A stretch of DNA of 40,416 bases from Hyphochytrium catenoides (taxonomy: Eukaryota > Sar > Hyphochytriomycetes > Hyphochytriales > Hyphochytriaceae): assembly GCA_900088475.1 (NCBI GenBank), contig FLMG01004362.1, positions 1 through 40,416 of the forward strand. Reading direction: 5' to 3'. Of the stretch, positions 21,534-31,222 are shown piece by piece. The notes beneath the pieces are model-generated. The model had not been told where the DNA came from. It worked only from the letters and a program-made list of their open reading frames with translations, and searched no databases. Every line of letters starts with the position of its first letter. The stretch's first letter is position 1. The position numbers and the translations under genes are program-made.

Positions 21534-22594
21534 ATGTTGACCGCGGGGACCATCGCTCTGCTGGCCCTCTTCAGCCTGCACCTTGTCCTTAGCAATGAAT
21601 CGATGGTTTCGGCCATATACCCGGGGCTTGCTGACCAATTGAGGGATGCTAGCGGCCTGCCGCTGCGGCAAGTCCATCTGCTTTGGAAGCTCATGCCCGG
21701 CACACTTTTCAACGGGCTGTTTGCTATTCAATTCGTCAGGGCTGGCTGGGGAATCATCGACTTCGGTGCGGTTGTTGTCATCTTCACCTCCCTACCTTCC
21801 TCTAAGTCTGAGACCTCACATTTGGCAATCTCTCTCAACCTTTCTCAGGGCTCTTTGCGCTGTACAACATTTTTACTGCCTGTGTGCTTCGCAACGGGGA
21901 TATTATTCGGTTCTTCCCTTCATCCTTGACTCCAGAGTGGGCCGACAGGCTACAGTCGGAGGATGTCGCCCTCATATGCAGCGCCATGCTGCAGAGTTTA
22001 TTCTTGCTATCGGCCTACCGCGTGATCCATGGCGGCTCCTCATCTCTGGAGGATCAGAAGCTCAGGTATTATCCGCAAAAACTTCAGGTATAGTCCTGTC
22101 CTAAGAGTGTGATGTGCGCCCGCAGGAGGAAACTTGAGGCGTATCTCGGCGTTCACGACCCATCAAGAATCTCAGAGGTTAGCAAGTTGGTGAGGCGTTA
22201 TCGCGGGCGAGAGGAAGAACTGTTCTACACTCTCAACAAGAAGTATAAGACAGGTTAGCCCTCCGAAGGATAGGATACGCGCTCCTGATGGGCCACAGCA
22301 CTAACTGCGATGTCAGGCGAGGCGGTGCAAAGTGGCGGCGACGCTGATGCTGAGGAGATGCAAGGAGAAGACCTTATGCCTAAGGAAAAGGAGGCGAGCG
22401 ACTATCCAGTCAAAAAATATGAGGAAAACGAGGAAAGAAGTGAAGAAGAATCCGATGAAGAGCCCATCAAAGTGCAACTGCGCTCTCAGAAGGCAACGTC
22501 ACAGCTGGTGGCCAGCGCCATCACTGCCGCCCGTGAAGAGCAGCAAGCGAGGATCAAGGAGCGCATTGCAAAGCTCCAGAGCGGGAAAAAGTGA
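21534..22594 (+). CDS. Multi-pass membrane protein with charged C-terminal tail
   Basis: Four exons (21534-21765, 21849-22065, 22126-22253, 22317-22594) close in phase to 284 residues. The first hydrophobic segment is at residues 4-20 (AGTIALLALFSLHLVL), followed by hydrophobic helices around residues 55-95 (through GLFALYNIFTACVL) and 120-140 (LICSAMLQSLFLLSAYRVI), so probably three or four membrane spans. Next is a soluble motif, VHDPSRISEVSKLVRRYRG, followed by EELFYTLNKKY. This resembles a recurring helical motif of protist proteins (pattern: HDPS-[KR]-[IV]-S, then YxGxxxELFxxLxxKY), known to me only as a motif of unclear function. The tail is acidic then basic, ending IKERIAKLQSGKK. The function is unknown; an ER or endomembrane location is plausible. 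The stop lies only 66 bases from the converging glutamine amidotransferase gene. Confidence 0.82.
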
Positions 22595-22660
22595 GAGGAT
22601 AGAAAGGAAAGACCGCGAAAGAAAGGAAGTATGTGATGGGTACAGAGGATTCTAGGGATC

Positions 22661-24579
22661 TCATAGCAGTGTATTGATGGGATATAAGAGAACGTTCATA
22701 GCTGCTGTGACGACCAGCGTGTGATTGCGCGGCACCTGCAGGTAGGAGACTGTCAGTCTCTTTTAACCCCAAGCGAATCCTCTGTCCCCCATTTCTCTTA
22801 CCTCAACCCAGTCCTGCTCGTCATTTGCCAACCGCTCAGATGCCAGGACCACTACCTGCTCTCTGCGATCGGTCTGTTAAGCCAGCCAGCAATTGTTAGT
22901 CTAGAGGTCAAAAAGAGCGCTTTGCCTGCCACGGGAAGCTGCTCTCTCTCTCTTACCCTGCGCATGTAGTAGTGGTCCGGATTCGAGGCACTCGCGACCC
23001 AAGCAGTTCCTGAGGCAATATACAGAGAGGGCGCAGCCGAACCTTTCTTGTTGGCGTAGCGAGTGCTGCAGATGCGAGTCACGGGGCTTTATGTAAGATA
23101 AGGCGCAAAGACAATAGAAAGATAGACAGAAGAGAAAATTGTAGACTCCAAGCCGCACCAGAGCACCGTCTTGCCATCAGTCACCGCGAAGTTGAGAAGG
23201 GAGGTCTCCGATATATTCAGTTCTCGGCTGAATCTGTTTAAAGTCTCAAGCACGCTCTCCAAAACATCCTTGAGCTCCTCAGGAGAGTACTCGTGATCGT
23301 GAATCCCCTGCCGCCGCTGCAGCTCAGAAAGAAACAGGGCAAAGCTGGGCAGAAAGCTTGGCGTTAGATAGTGGAACGTGGGTGTATAAGCGACAAATGG
23401 CGCACCAGTGCTCAGAGTCTGTGCTGCCATGAATGGCTCCAAACGCCTCGTCAGTAATCTGCGCCAGCACTCGGCGCTTAAGTAGATTGAAGTGCGCGAC
23501 TCCTCTATCATCAGAAGGGAGGTAACCAAGCATAAGATGATAGTTGAGAGACAGAGCCACAAGTTCCTACCCTTACCCGTTGTGCATGAACATATACTTT
23601 CCGTAGCAGAAGGGGTGGCAGTTCACTTCAGAAGTCACAGAGCCAATGGACGCAGCTCGCACATGGGCGAAGAAGAGTGGAGAGCTGCAATGACAATCAG
23701 GGTTATCGATGTGCTGGTGGGAGAGGACACAGCTTTGGTGAAGGCAAAGGAACAGATGTGAAGACGCAGTGTTTTGCGTTGGGAAGCGGAGCAGGTGCAC
23801 TAGGGAAAGCGAGAGAGATCGATAGATAGAAGAGCATGAACTGCAGGCTACCTTATCTTAGCGGAGAGATGCAGCAGGTTGCTGTTGTTCCAAGCGGGCG
23901 AGATGCTGTTAAAGATACAGGGGCCCTGGAGGTTCTTGCGCTCGCGGTCCTTCGAGAGACGAAGCTTCTTGGGCGGAGAGGGGCCATCTTCTGCTGCATA
24001 GTAAGAAGGAAACAGAGGACTGTTAGTCTTAGTAGCGGATAGAGAGTAAGGCAGCTCCGTAGCTCCACCTTCTTCTTCTTCTAACAATCTGGGAAGACCG
24101 CCCTCCTCGCTTTCACTTAGCGTCTGATACAGCTTCTCAGAGTACCAGCCAATCCCAAAGCCATCCGCTGATTGATACGCGACAAAAGAAGAAGATGTTA
24201 GAGGCTAGCAAGGCAAGAGTAAGGGCAAAGCAGGGGACGTAGAGACCCTGGAAAGCAGAGGAAAAAGGAGGGCAAAGTCTGCAAAGAAGGGAAAGACCAA
24301 GGAAGGTGGTGATCATGAGAGCGTTGTGCAAGCTAAGCTCTACCCACTGAGCACGAAGACGTTAACGGAGAAAGCATGCATCAATTGCCCGCCAGACGCT
24401 GCTCCGTCGAGGAGGAGAAGCAGGGTACCGTTTAGGGAAGGCGGCAGGCCTGTGTTATGGAAACGCTCCTGGCAGTTGTAGCTCTGCCTGATGATGGAAT
24501 GCTTGGGTCTCACTAGCAAGTCCTCGAGCAGAATTGACTGTCTGAGTCCCGCCCCCTTGTAGATCAGCATCCGGCACAT
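22661..24579 (-). CDS. DUG3: DUG3-type class II glutamine amidotransferase
   Basis: The start at 24579 is set by biology: class II amidotransferases expose Cys2 as nucleophile, and the protein begins MCRMLIYKG; an upstream in-frame ATG would bury it. Family motifs in order: RPKHSIIRQSYNCQER; DGFGIGWYSEKLYQTL (exon near 24060-24165); PCIFNSISPAWNN (near 23900); FFAHVRAAS, then CHPFCYGKYMFMHNG with the oxyanion-hole Asn-Gly (23575-23705); GSTDSEH (near 23425); SLLNFAVTDGKTVL (near 23165-23215); and a last exon VPRNHTLVV ending at TGA 22661-22663. An insert rich in Leu, Glu and Ser follows the GIGWY motif. Known role: in yeast Dug3 works with Dug2 to cleave glutathione; bacterial YafJ-like relatives are less defined. 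The likely reaction is hydrolysis of a gamma-glutamyl amide. Exons are joined from splice signals; several middle junctions were not checked base by base. Confidence 0.9.
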
Positions 24580-25369
24580 TTCTACCGGCAGCTTCCACCT
24601 CCCTCCAGTCCTATTATGACTGCGCAGCCCGCGGCAAGGAATCAACGAGCCCCCTACTTAGCCATGGACTCCATGACTTTTGACACAACCATATACCTTC
24701 TAGGCCCCACCCATGCAGTGCCCTCGATCTCTAATCAGTTCCTATCAGCTGAAGGTTGTCTAGAGACTGCAGATGCAAGGCTCTGGAGCCGAGCAGGAAG
24801 CCCTTCTAACGCCCTAGTAGGGCAGCGGCATTGGCAAGTGCTTCGAGGTCTGGGGAAAAAAGTTTCATTTCCTGTTCTCAGAGCTCTGAAAGTGACGCTG
24901 CTATCGGGACTCACTGTCGGTTAGCGGCTCAGATGTGGAAGGAAGAGAGTCAGAAAGGTACGGAAGACGGTGCTCTCTGCTTCTAGCCTTTTAGTTATTA
25001 GCATAGGAGAGAGCTCTCCTTAAGGCTTTGTTGTCGGGCAGGTTTGTCTCTCCTGACTCTGGCAGTACGAAGCTGTCGCCAGTGGCTGCTGACCAGGAGC
25101 GACGGATGCTGATTGAACATAGCTAAATAAAGTGAGCTAGCTGGCAGGCAGAGAGCAAGCTCCATGGGCAACTGCCAGTTCTAGGTCCTCACTGTGCGTC
25201 AGAGACTCGAGGGCCCCAGCTCTTACGGGTGCATCTAACCTTCCAGACAGAATTGAGCACATTGGCTAGGAATGTGCCCCGTCGATGCTGCCGACAATGC
25301 GTGCATAAAGCGAGTCAGAGTTCCCCAAGCGATCCAAACGAAGCATCTACTCTTGACGGTAGATGAACC
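24580..25369. other. Gap upstream of the DUG3-type gene
   Basis: This 790-base gap lies between two minus-strand genes and should hold the DUG3-type promoter and the 3' end of the PH-domain gene. The plus-strand frame at 24616-24924 has no motif or good start context. Nothing else is recognised. Confidence 0.5.
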
Positions 25370-27903
25370 TCAGGCTCCAGCCACGTGGTGTCGGATGGTG
25401 CCCAGCCAGCCTTTCCTTGCACTGCCATGATTGTAGGCCTCTATCGCCGCCTTCAGCGACTCCACCCAGTTCCGTACGTCCTGTTGCGTCTCCGCAGCCA
25501 GGATGTACCGTCGTTTTGCTGTCTGAATAGCAAAGCGTCGGTCCTCAGGAGGCCCTGGGAGCTGGAGAGTAACCCTAGAAGGCTCTTTGGGAAGGACTTC
25601 GACCATCTCACTGCTAAGGCCCCTGAAAGAAATCTGCAAACGTGGAAAGTGTTCAGTTTGGCCTCTTTCCTTCGCTATCAATCTTTCATCGTCGCCCTGT
25701 ACCACTAGGTCGGACCGGCTGTCTCTATCTCCCTCGTCTCTCAATCCGCTTGGCTCTCTCTCATGACACTCAGCGCCACAACGGTGCCACTCTAGGGCTC
25801 TTACCTCTCCTAGGTATATCTCTCCTGAGCACGTCTCTTTAGACTCATAGTACCGCAAAGCGTTCTTGCTGAGAATGAAGAAGCGCCGCTTCCAGTTCTG
25901 CACAAACTCTCCTTTCTTCCATCTGTGAGAGGCGGAGGAGGGTTAACTTCAGCAAGAAAGAGAAATGACAGAAAGAGAGGTATGAGAAGATCGTCTTACA
26001 AATAGCCCTCCGTCACAAACTTGAAGGAGGTCCCATCTGACTGCTGTTGAGAGGAGCTCTTCTCTTCTCTTTTGGCTGGCGATCGTGGGGCAGCGCCGCC
26101 TGTAGACGCTGAGCAGGTCGCCTTAATCGCAGTCTCCCACTGCATATGAAATAGAGGATCTCGTCAACAGAAGGACAACGCGCTTGGAAACCTTCAGGCT
26201 TAGCCTACCTCTAGGACGTCCCATTCACTTCCCGCGAGATAGAAAGTGCGCGTGGTCCCGCCACTTGGGATGGTCAACAGAGCAGAAGCCTTCTGTCCCC
26301 GTCCAAGGTCAATATCAAGATTGGGACTGACCTCTACGCTCAATGGGCTGACGCCCTGCAGTTGGATCTGATGAGAAGCAAAGTGAAAGGAAGGCTGCAG
26401 TGAGGCCAGAACCCGGGGCGAGGTAAGGAGATGGGCAGACGAAGGAACGCAAAGGAGATAATAAAGTGAAGAAAGCTAGCGAGCCAGAGAAAGGGAGAGA
26501 CAAGGGCAAGAGAGTAATCGGAAGTCAAGGAGACGCGGGAATGGAAAGCGAAAGAAAGAGGAGAACTCAAGTGGAGAGCGATGCAAGCTAGACAGAGTTA
26601 CAGTCCATACCTCGCCCTTCAGCGGTGCCCCTGGACTGTCATAGTAGCGGATCGTGTAAGGATGAAGAGTGAAATATCGCTGCCTCCAGCCCTTATTCAA
26701 CGCGCCTTGCTTCCAAAGATACCCGTCCTACAAGGGCACCGAAGTAAGTCATCCTCTCCTCTCCCTAGTAGTGAGAAATACGGGGCATGTCGCTCATACC
26801 TTCACCAGTGCTGTCGGGTTCTTACGAATGTAGTCCGCAATGTTAGGTTGCAATGCTTCTTTGAATTTCTGGGAACCTTCCTTCGACAGACCACGACGTC
26901 CACCATCGCTCTTTGAAGGGTGAGAGGAGTGCTCACGTCCATGTCCTTCCTGCTGTGCGCCTCGAGAAGGGGAAGAGTGGCCCTTCTTTCCCTCTGCCGG
27001 TGAACGCGCCTTCTCCGTTTGAACGTTTCTCTGATCTCGAGCAGAGCTGTCCGCCGTTCCTGCCCACTCCAATGGCGTGTAGAGGTCTGAAGCCGGTGAG
27101 CGGAACCCTGAGTTTGTCCCTATTAAGGAAGAGAGAAGGACGACAATAAGATGAGAAGCAGCGACGGCACAGAGGAACGGTGCGGCGGACCCACCGTGTC
27201 GGGAGATCACTGAGCCTCTTGGAGCGTAGGCATCTCCGTCCCTGTCCCTATGTGCAGAGCCTATATAGCCCGGGGCAGCGAGTGTCATTAAGCTTTTAGT
27301 CTTATAGTGCTTCTAGCGGTCGGTAGTTTACCATTGCCGGTCTCCATCTGCTGGCCTCTCTGAGCACTGGAGGCGCGTGACTTATGGGCCTGTGAAGCCT
27401 AGCATGACAAAAACCAAGGGGTTTGGCTCTTAGTCCGAGAGGCGCCAGGAAAGGATAGGCATTCCTTCATTGAGCTAAGACCCTCACCTTCGCGTCTGAC
27501 ATGGCATTGTGGGCAGCAGCATCCGTTGATCGGCTCCGAGCTCTCACCTACGTCGCAGACTTAGCGTTATGAACGACAGGCCAGGCTGAAAGAAGGAAGC
27601 GTCCTGCTTACCTTCTCGCGCTTAGAGCTGGAGGGCCGCGCGAACAGCGAACCCCTTGCCAACGTTGCTGACTCTCGCGAGTATACTGGTCGCAGCTCTT
27701 CTGAGCCAGCTTCAAACCCATCGTGCTTCACCGGTTTACCTGAAGAGACATAACATGGATAATGAGCGCCCACGAACCGTCGTAAAAGGCTAACGCTAGC
27801 ACTTACGGTTGTCCTTCTCCTCCTGTATGTCCTGGTAGCCGGCCACAACGTCCTCCTTCAGCTCGTTCACTGCATCCTTGAAGACGGCGAAGTAAGAAGT
27901 CAT
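25370..27903 (-). CDS. Tandem pleckstrin-homology (PH) domain protein
   Basis: The start at 27903 gives MTSYFAVFKDAVNELKEDVV, a short amphipathic N-terminus; exon 1 is 27903-27807. Several small exons follow, coding a Ser/Arg/Lys-rich disordered linker (for example KPVKHDGFEAG, STDAAAHNAM, SSPSRGAQQEGHG; about 26800-27750). PH domain 1 includes NKGWRQRYFTLHPYTIRYYD (near 26620-26700), continuing through TRTFYLAGSEW (near 26220-26260). PH domain 2 includes QNWKRRFFILSKNALRYYE (near 25840-25905) and RRFAIQTAKRRYILAAETQQ, then VRNWVESLKAAI with the canonical C-terminal Trp (near 25430-25540). It ends HHVAGA. Known: PH domains bind phosphoinositides or proteins and target signalling proteins to membranes. 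A role as a membrane-recruited adaptor is inferred; no catalytic domain is visible. An intron at 25634-25804 is 171 nt, a multiple of three and stop-free, so its retention would insert 57 residues inside PH2. Confidence 0.85.
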
Positions 27904-29335
27904 TTCTGTCCTGCTTGCCTGCCGCTCTTCCAGCGGAGCAGGCTCACGGAGAAGACACTTCTGCAGCTAATTCTTCAACTCTTTTGAGTCAACAGACAAT
28001 CGCCCACGGCTGGACTAAACCAGGGCTTCGCTTCAAAAAGACCGTCCGTCCTTGAAGCTCTGTCAACAGCGTTAGGCTAGGAACTAGGCTTTGGTCTCTT
28101 CCATCTTCCTTCCATCGTCGGCTCCTCTGTGCCTGTTTCCTAACATCTCAGACAAAACTCCCGAAGCCGAATCAGAAGCAGATGCGGGAAGTTGGAGACG
28201 GTTAGCGGCTAAGGCTAAGAATAGCAAAGGTCCGGACACTGGGAGAGGACAAGACAAGGAAGCTGATTGGCAGAAAGTGTACAGGCCCTAGTTCCTAGGA
28301 AGAAGATAAAGACTTTGGAACGATCTTTCCTTGTATAAGAGACCCATCAACGGAGAGTGTTGGTCCAGCTCTGGAAGCCCTTGATAGCTTTCCAGCCACG
28401 TCCCTGATGACTGAACGGCGGACGTTCTGCTGATCAAGCGATGATCCAAGAAAGGAGTGAAGAGACATGACTAGCGACATAGCGACAAGCTAAAGGATGT
28501 TGAAGGATAACAGATGCCAGCAGAGGCTACTGCCACTGGTAGAAGTAGCTGTAGAAGTAGAGGCTTAGCAGCGATCACTCAGTGCTTTCAGCATCACTCT
28601 GTTGGCTCCGCTATAAGAGAGTGACAACATTCTCACCCAAGGGACCGGGGTTCCAACTACCACTGAGGCTCGCCAGATGGGGGGCAGCCTCTGCCCCACT
28701 GGGACCACTACTTGGACCGCGAGATGCGAAGATAAACAGATGCAAGCCATACTAATTCACTGTTGAATGCGTCGATTCCTTGGATACGTCTTAGCTGTGA
28801 TACCATGAGTGGTGGTCGTTTCTGGCGTTTTAGAAGGTCGGACGGGCTACGGCACAATGGGAGAGTGAAGTAAGGAAGGCCTATGATAAGTGAAGGGCAG
28901 CTCATAACGACTCTTCTTGGTGTAGACTAGCAGCATGGAGTGGTGGACGTGGGTCCTTGACAAAGGATCATAGATTAGTAAAGGTCTTGCTGGTATGCAC
29001 TGACAAATTGAACGGCCTATCCTCGACGACACTAGCCGCTAGTCGCGCAAGACTTCTCTCCTCGTTTCCCAATGTCAGTCGTCAGCGTTGCATGAAGATT
29101 AGGACTGAGTCCTACAGCCCACGGACGTAAAAGACAAGCTCAGCTTGCCAGAGCCCGTCCAGCTCCCCACTTTCCCCTGTCCTCTCTCAACTTGGATTGC
29201 CATGGTTCGGAAGGGGCTCTTCATATAATATAACATATTGTCCTTCACCCGCTATCTCCCAAGGAGTGAGCCTAAGAATCGTAGACTGTCCAGAGCGGAT
29301 GAGAAGAGATAGATAAATAGGTCCTTTCTGTGTTT
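27904..29335. other. Gene-poor 1.4-kb region with one weak coding candidate
   Basis: Just upstream of the PH-domain gene. On the plus strand, 28158-28290 reads a hydrophilic frame (KTPEAESEADAG through EADWQK) preceded by an intron-like tail (cctaac then atctcag). A second open stretch at 28301-28440 reads EEDKDFGTIFPCIRDPSTES. Joining them would need a 22-nt intron, and no ATG exon was found upstream, so I do not call a gene. Minus-strand frames at 28295-28480, 28565-28750, 28708-28905 and 28847-29032 show no motif. Confidence 0.4.
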
Positions 29336-30490
29336 CTAAAAGCTTTTCTCCTCAAAGTGGTCATCGATGAGCTCTCTCCCCGAGAGCCAGTCTGTAGAAG
29401 GTGGTGATAGACTTGGAAGCCCTAGAAAGAACCTAGGTGTCAATGCAGTCCCAGTCTTGGAAAGAGCTGCTTTGGCAGAGTTCCTACCTTGTTGCTGCCT
29501 CCACACATTCAAAGAAGGAGCCTCTGGGCATGAGTCCTGCATTAGATTGACAAGGTCAGCACCTTACAAAGTAGGCTGCTCCTTCATGGGCTTACCTGTC
29601 GCCTTTGAGTAACTGACGCTGCCGCTTTCACTAGCCTCTCCCACCAGGCAGCTCACTGCCTCACAGTCCTGCCCTCGATAGGTCAGCAACGAGATGGAGT
29701 TCGCCAAGCTATGCGCCCTACCTTATCCTCTTCCTTCGTTGGATCCATTAGGAGAGAGCCCGTTGCTGTCAACCCTACACTGATGGCTACTGGGAGCATT
29801 CGAAGCGCTATGCCTAGACACGGAAGAGCGTAAGATAGCTTGCCCTGTTAGAAGCCAGCAATCACGCACCTGCATCTATGAGAGCCAAGACGGTGCCATT
29901 GATGGCGGCTGCAATGACGTGGGATCGTTAAGGGAGAACATGCACAGACGCTATAATTGAGAAAGATTGGTAGGACGTGCTAAAGGAGAGGCAGAGACTG
30001 GCATTGAGAAGGATATCGAGCCATCGTCCGAAAGAACTTGCACGACAATGCTGATTACTGTTCGCGGGTAGCTAGATAAGAGGACGGCAGGCTCAACTGC
30101 TCCTCTGACGGCAAGCTCGATCTCTTTCTCTACTGGACCTGTTAAAGCAAGCAAATGTCAAAGTCCACTTGCTTAGGCATGGTGGCACTTTTTCCAAGCA
30201 ATACCTGTCACACCAGTGCCAGGTTTGAGCTGTACCTCCAAGGTCGCGCCAACAGACGACTCGCGAAAGGTCTGACGAGGCTTGGCAGGTCCAAAGATGC
30301 CCACCATCACCGACGTAGAGCCTAGAAAGCAGGCAAAGTCAATAGATAACGTAAGACACTGCATCTAGACGAAGAGCTTACCAAAGGCGAAACGGGCGGA
30401 CCCATCAGCCCTGTTCAACACGTTCTGCTCGCACCCAGGCTGGCGCACCTGGTTAGCCTGTCTTCCATCAGGCCTGGCCCGTCCCGTCAT
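29336..30490 (-). CDS. RRP46: Exosome RNase PH-like subunit RRP46 (EXOSC5)
   Basis: RRP46 is one of six RNase-PH-fold subunits of the RNA exosome ring, which degrades and trims RNA in nucleus and cytoplasm; in most eukaryotes it is structural. Seven exons: 30490-30382, 30321-30205, 30138-30017, 29918-29870, 29813-29596, 29536-29488 and 29432-29336, about 253 residues. The start MTGRARPDGRQ matches the family opening (RPDGR). Then come ARFAFGSTSVMVGIFGPAKP, GATLEVQLKPGTGVTG, the core PRTVISIVVQVLSDDGS, VIAAAINGTVLALIDAGIAL and LLMDPTKEED, with a C-terminal SFFECVEAAT helix. The third intron (29919-30016) is AT-AC. Exon 5 needs one extra base after DPTKEEDK to stay in frame; with it the last exons close exactly on a TAG at 29336-29338. 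The next gene upstream on this strand, if real, starts at 31093. Confidence 0.92.
29715..29732 (-). other. Apparent one-base frameshift in RRP46 exon 5
   Basis: On the coding strand the sequence runs AAG GTA GGG CGC ATA G. Reading straight on reaches a stop after about 15 codons. With one more G in the GGG run the frame gives KVGAHSLANSISLL and continues through the remaining splice sites in phase to the family-like C-terminal helix. The context is similar to the CCC run in IML1. Confidence 0.6.
29919..30016 (-). other. U12-type AT-AC intron in RRP46
   Basis: On the coding strand the donor after GGC TCG is ATATCCTT, the textbook U12 AT-AC 5' splice site. Near the end is CCTTAAC (plus-strand 29927-29933), matching the U12 branch site, about 10 nt before the terminal AC at 29919-29920. 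The 98-nt intron is phase 0 and joins SDDGS to VIAAAINGTVLALIDAG, the order the RNase PH fold demands. No nearby GT-AG pair gives this join. Confidence 0.9.
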
Positions 30491-30651
30491 CTTACTCTCA
30501 GCAGGTCCCAATGGAGAACTCTGCTATATAGCACGTTGACACAATGCCGCTCCCGCAGCACGCAGAGCAACCAAAACCTCTTTCATCGCCAATCTCTGCG
30601 CTCTCCGTCTGCATTCTTCCCCGTCTGAAAAGCTCCAAAAGCCGCTGCTTC

Positions 30652-31093
30652 TCATGCTGCCAGCAGACCCGCAGCCGCTGTATTACTCGCCAGCCACTTC
30701 TCCTCCTTCAATGACAGGGAATACATCCTCTTGGCGTACGCACATGTTCTCCTACAATAGCAGAACTACAACCGCTTAGTGAAGGCCGTTAGCGGCTCTA
30801 CAGGTTCGGGCGAAAATGGAAAGCTCTGAAATTGGTGTCAGAAGCCAGAAACAGAGAATCTGCATCTTCATCACGGGGAGGACCAGAGTCCAGACTCTCG
30901 ATGAAGAGACAGGGAGGCCAGCGAATCTGGATGGCCTAGGGAGAGGAGGGACCAGGTCAAAGATAGCACACTCATTGTTCGCTCTTGTCAATCTTAAGAT
31001 CTGCCTAGTGTGAGACACTATGCTGCTCCCAGGGACAGGTTTTGCTGGCACCTTTTGTGACACTGAGCTTGAGAACAGTTGGTGATGCTCCAT
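30652..31093 (-). CDS. Tentative small gene divergent from BRCA2
   Basis: An ATG at 31093 opens a frame beginning MEHHQLFSSSVSQKVPAKP. A second coding-like stretch at 30935-30800 reads AIQIRWPPCLFIESLDSG and then DEDADSLFLASDTNFRAFHF. A 56-nt intron with a CTAAC branch joins it to RTCAYAKRMYSLSLKEEKW and a TGA at 30652-30654. The first join is unsure: either a 17-nt GT-AG intron (30936-30952) or a donor further upstream (ATA|GTGTCT) would give phase 0. I recognise no family. If real, its start codon is only 130 bases from the BRCA2 start, which suggests a shared bidirectional promoter. An unspliced 105-residue frame ending at 30776 is the alternative. Confidence 0.4.
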
Positions 31094-31222
31094 CGAATGA
31101 CAGAGAATGGTTCTCAGGTGTTGGCTCTCAAGGTGTTATTCCTCTCCTGAGGTCATGGGGAACCGTGTGTGTGGCGAGAGGGGTAACAGGTGGTGATGGT
31201 TTGCTATAACCAGAGTCAAAGG
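31094..31222. promoter_or_regulatory. Presumed BRCA2 promoter, possibly bidirectional
   Basis: This is the short gap upstream of the BRCA2 start codon. If the minus-strand candidate at 30652-31093 is real, both must be transcribed from here. No TATA-like box or known motif was identified; the call rests on position alone. Confidence 0.35.

Noticed and set aside
24580-24645. The upstream in-frame ATG of the DUG3-type gene as the true start
   Set aside because: It would add 22 residues before MCRML and mask the N-terminal catalytic cysteine required by class II amidotransferases.
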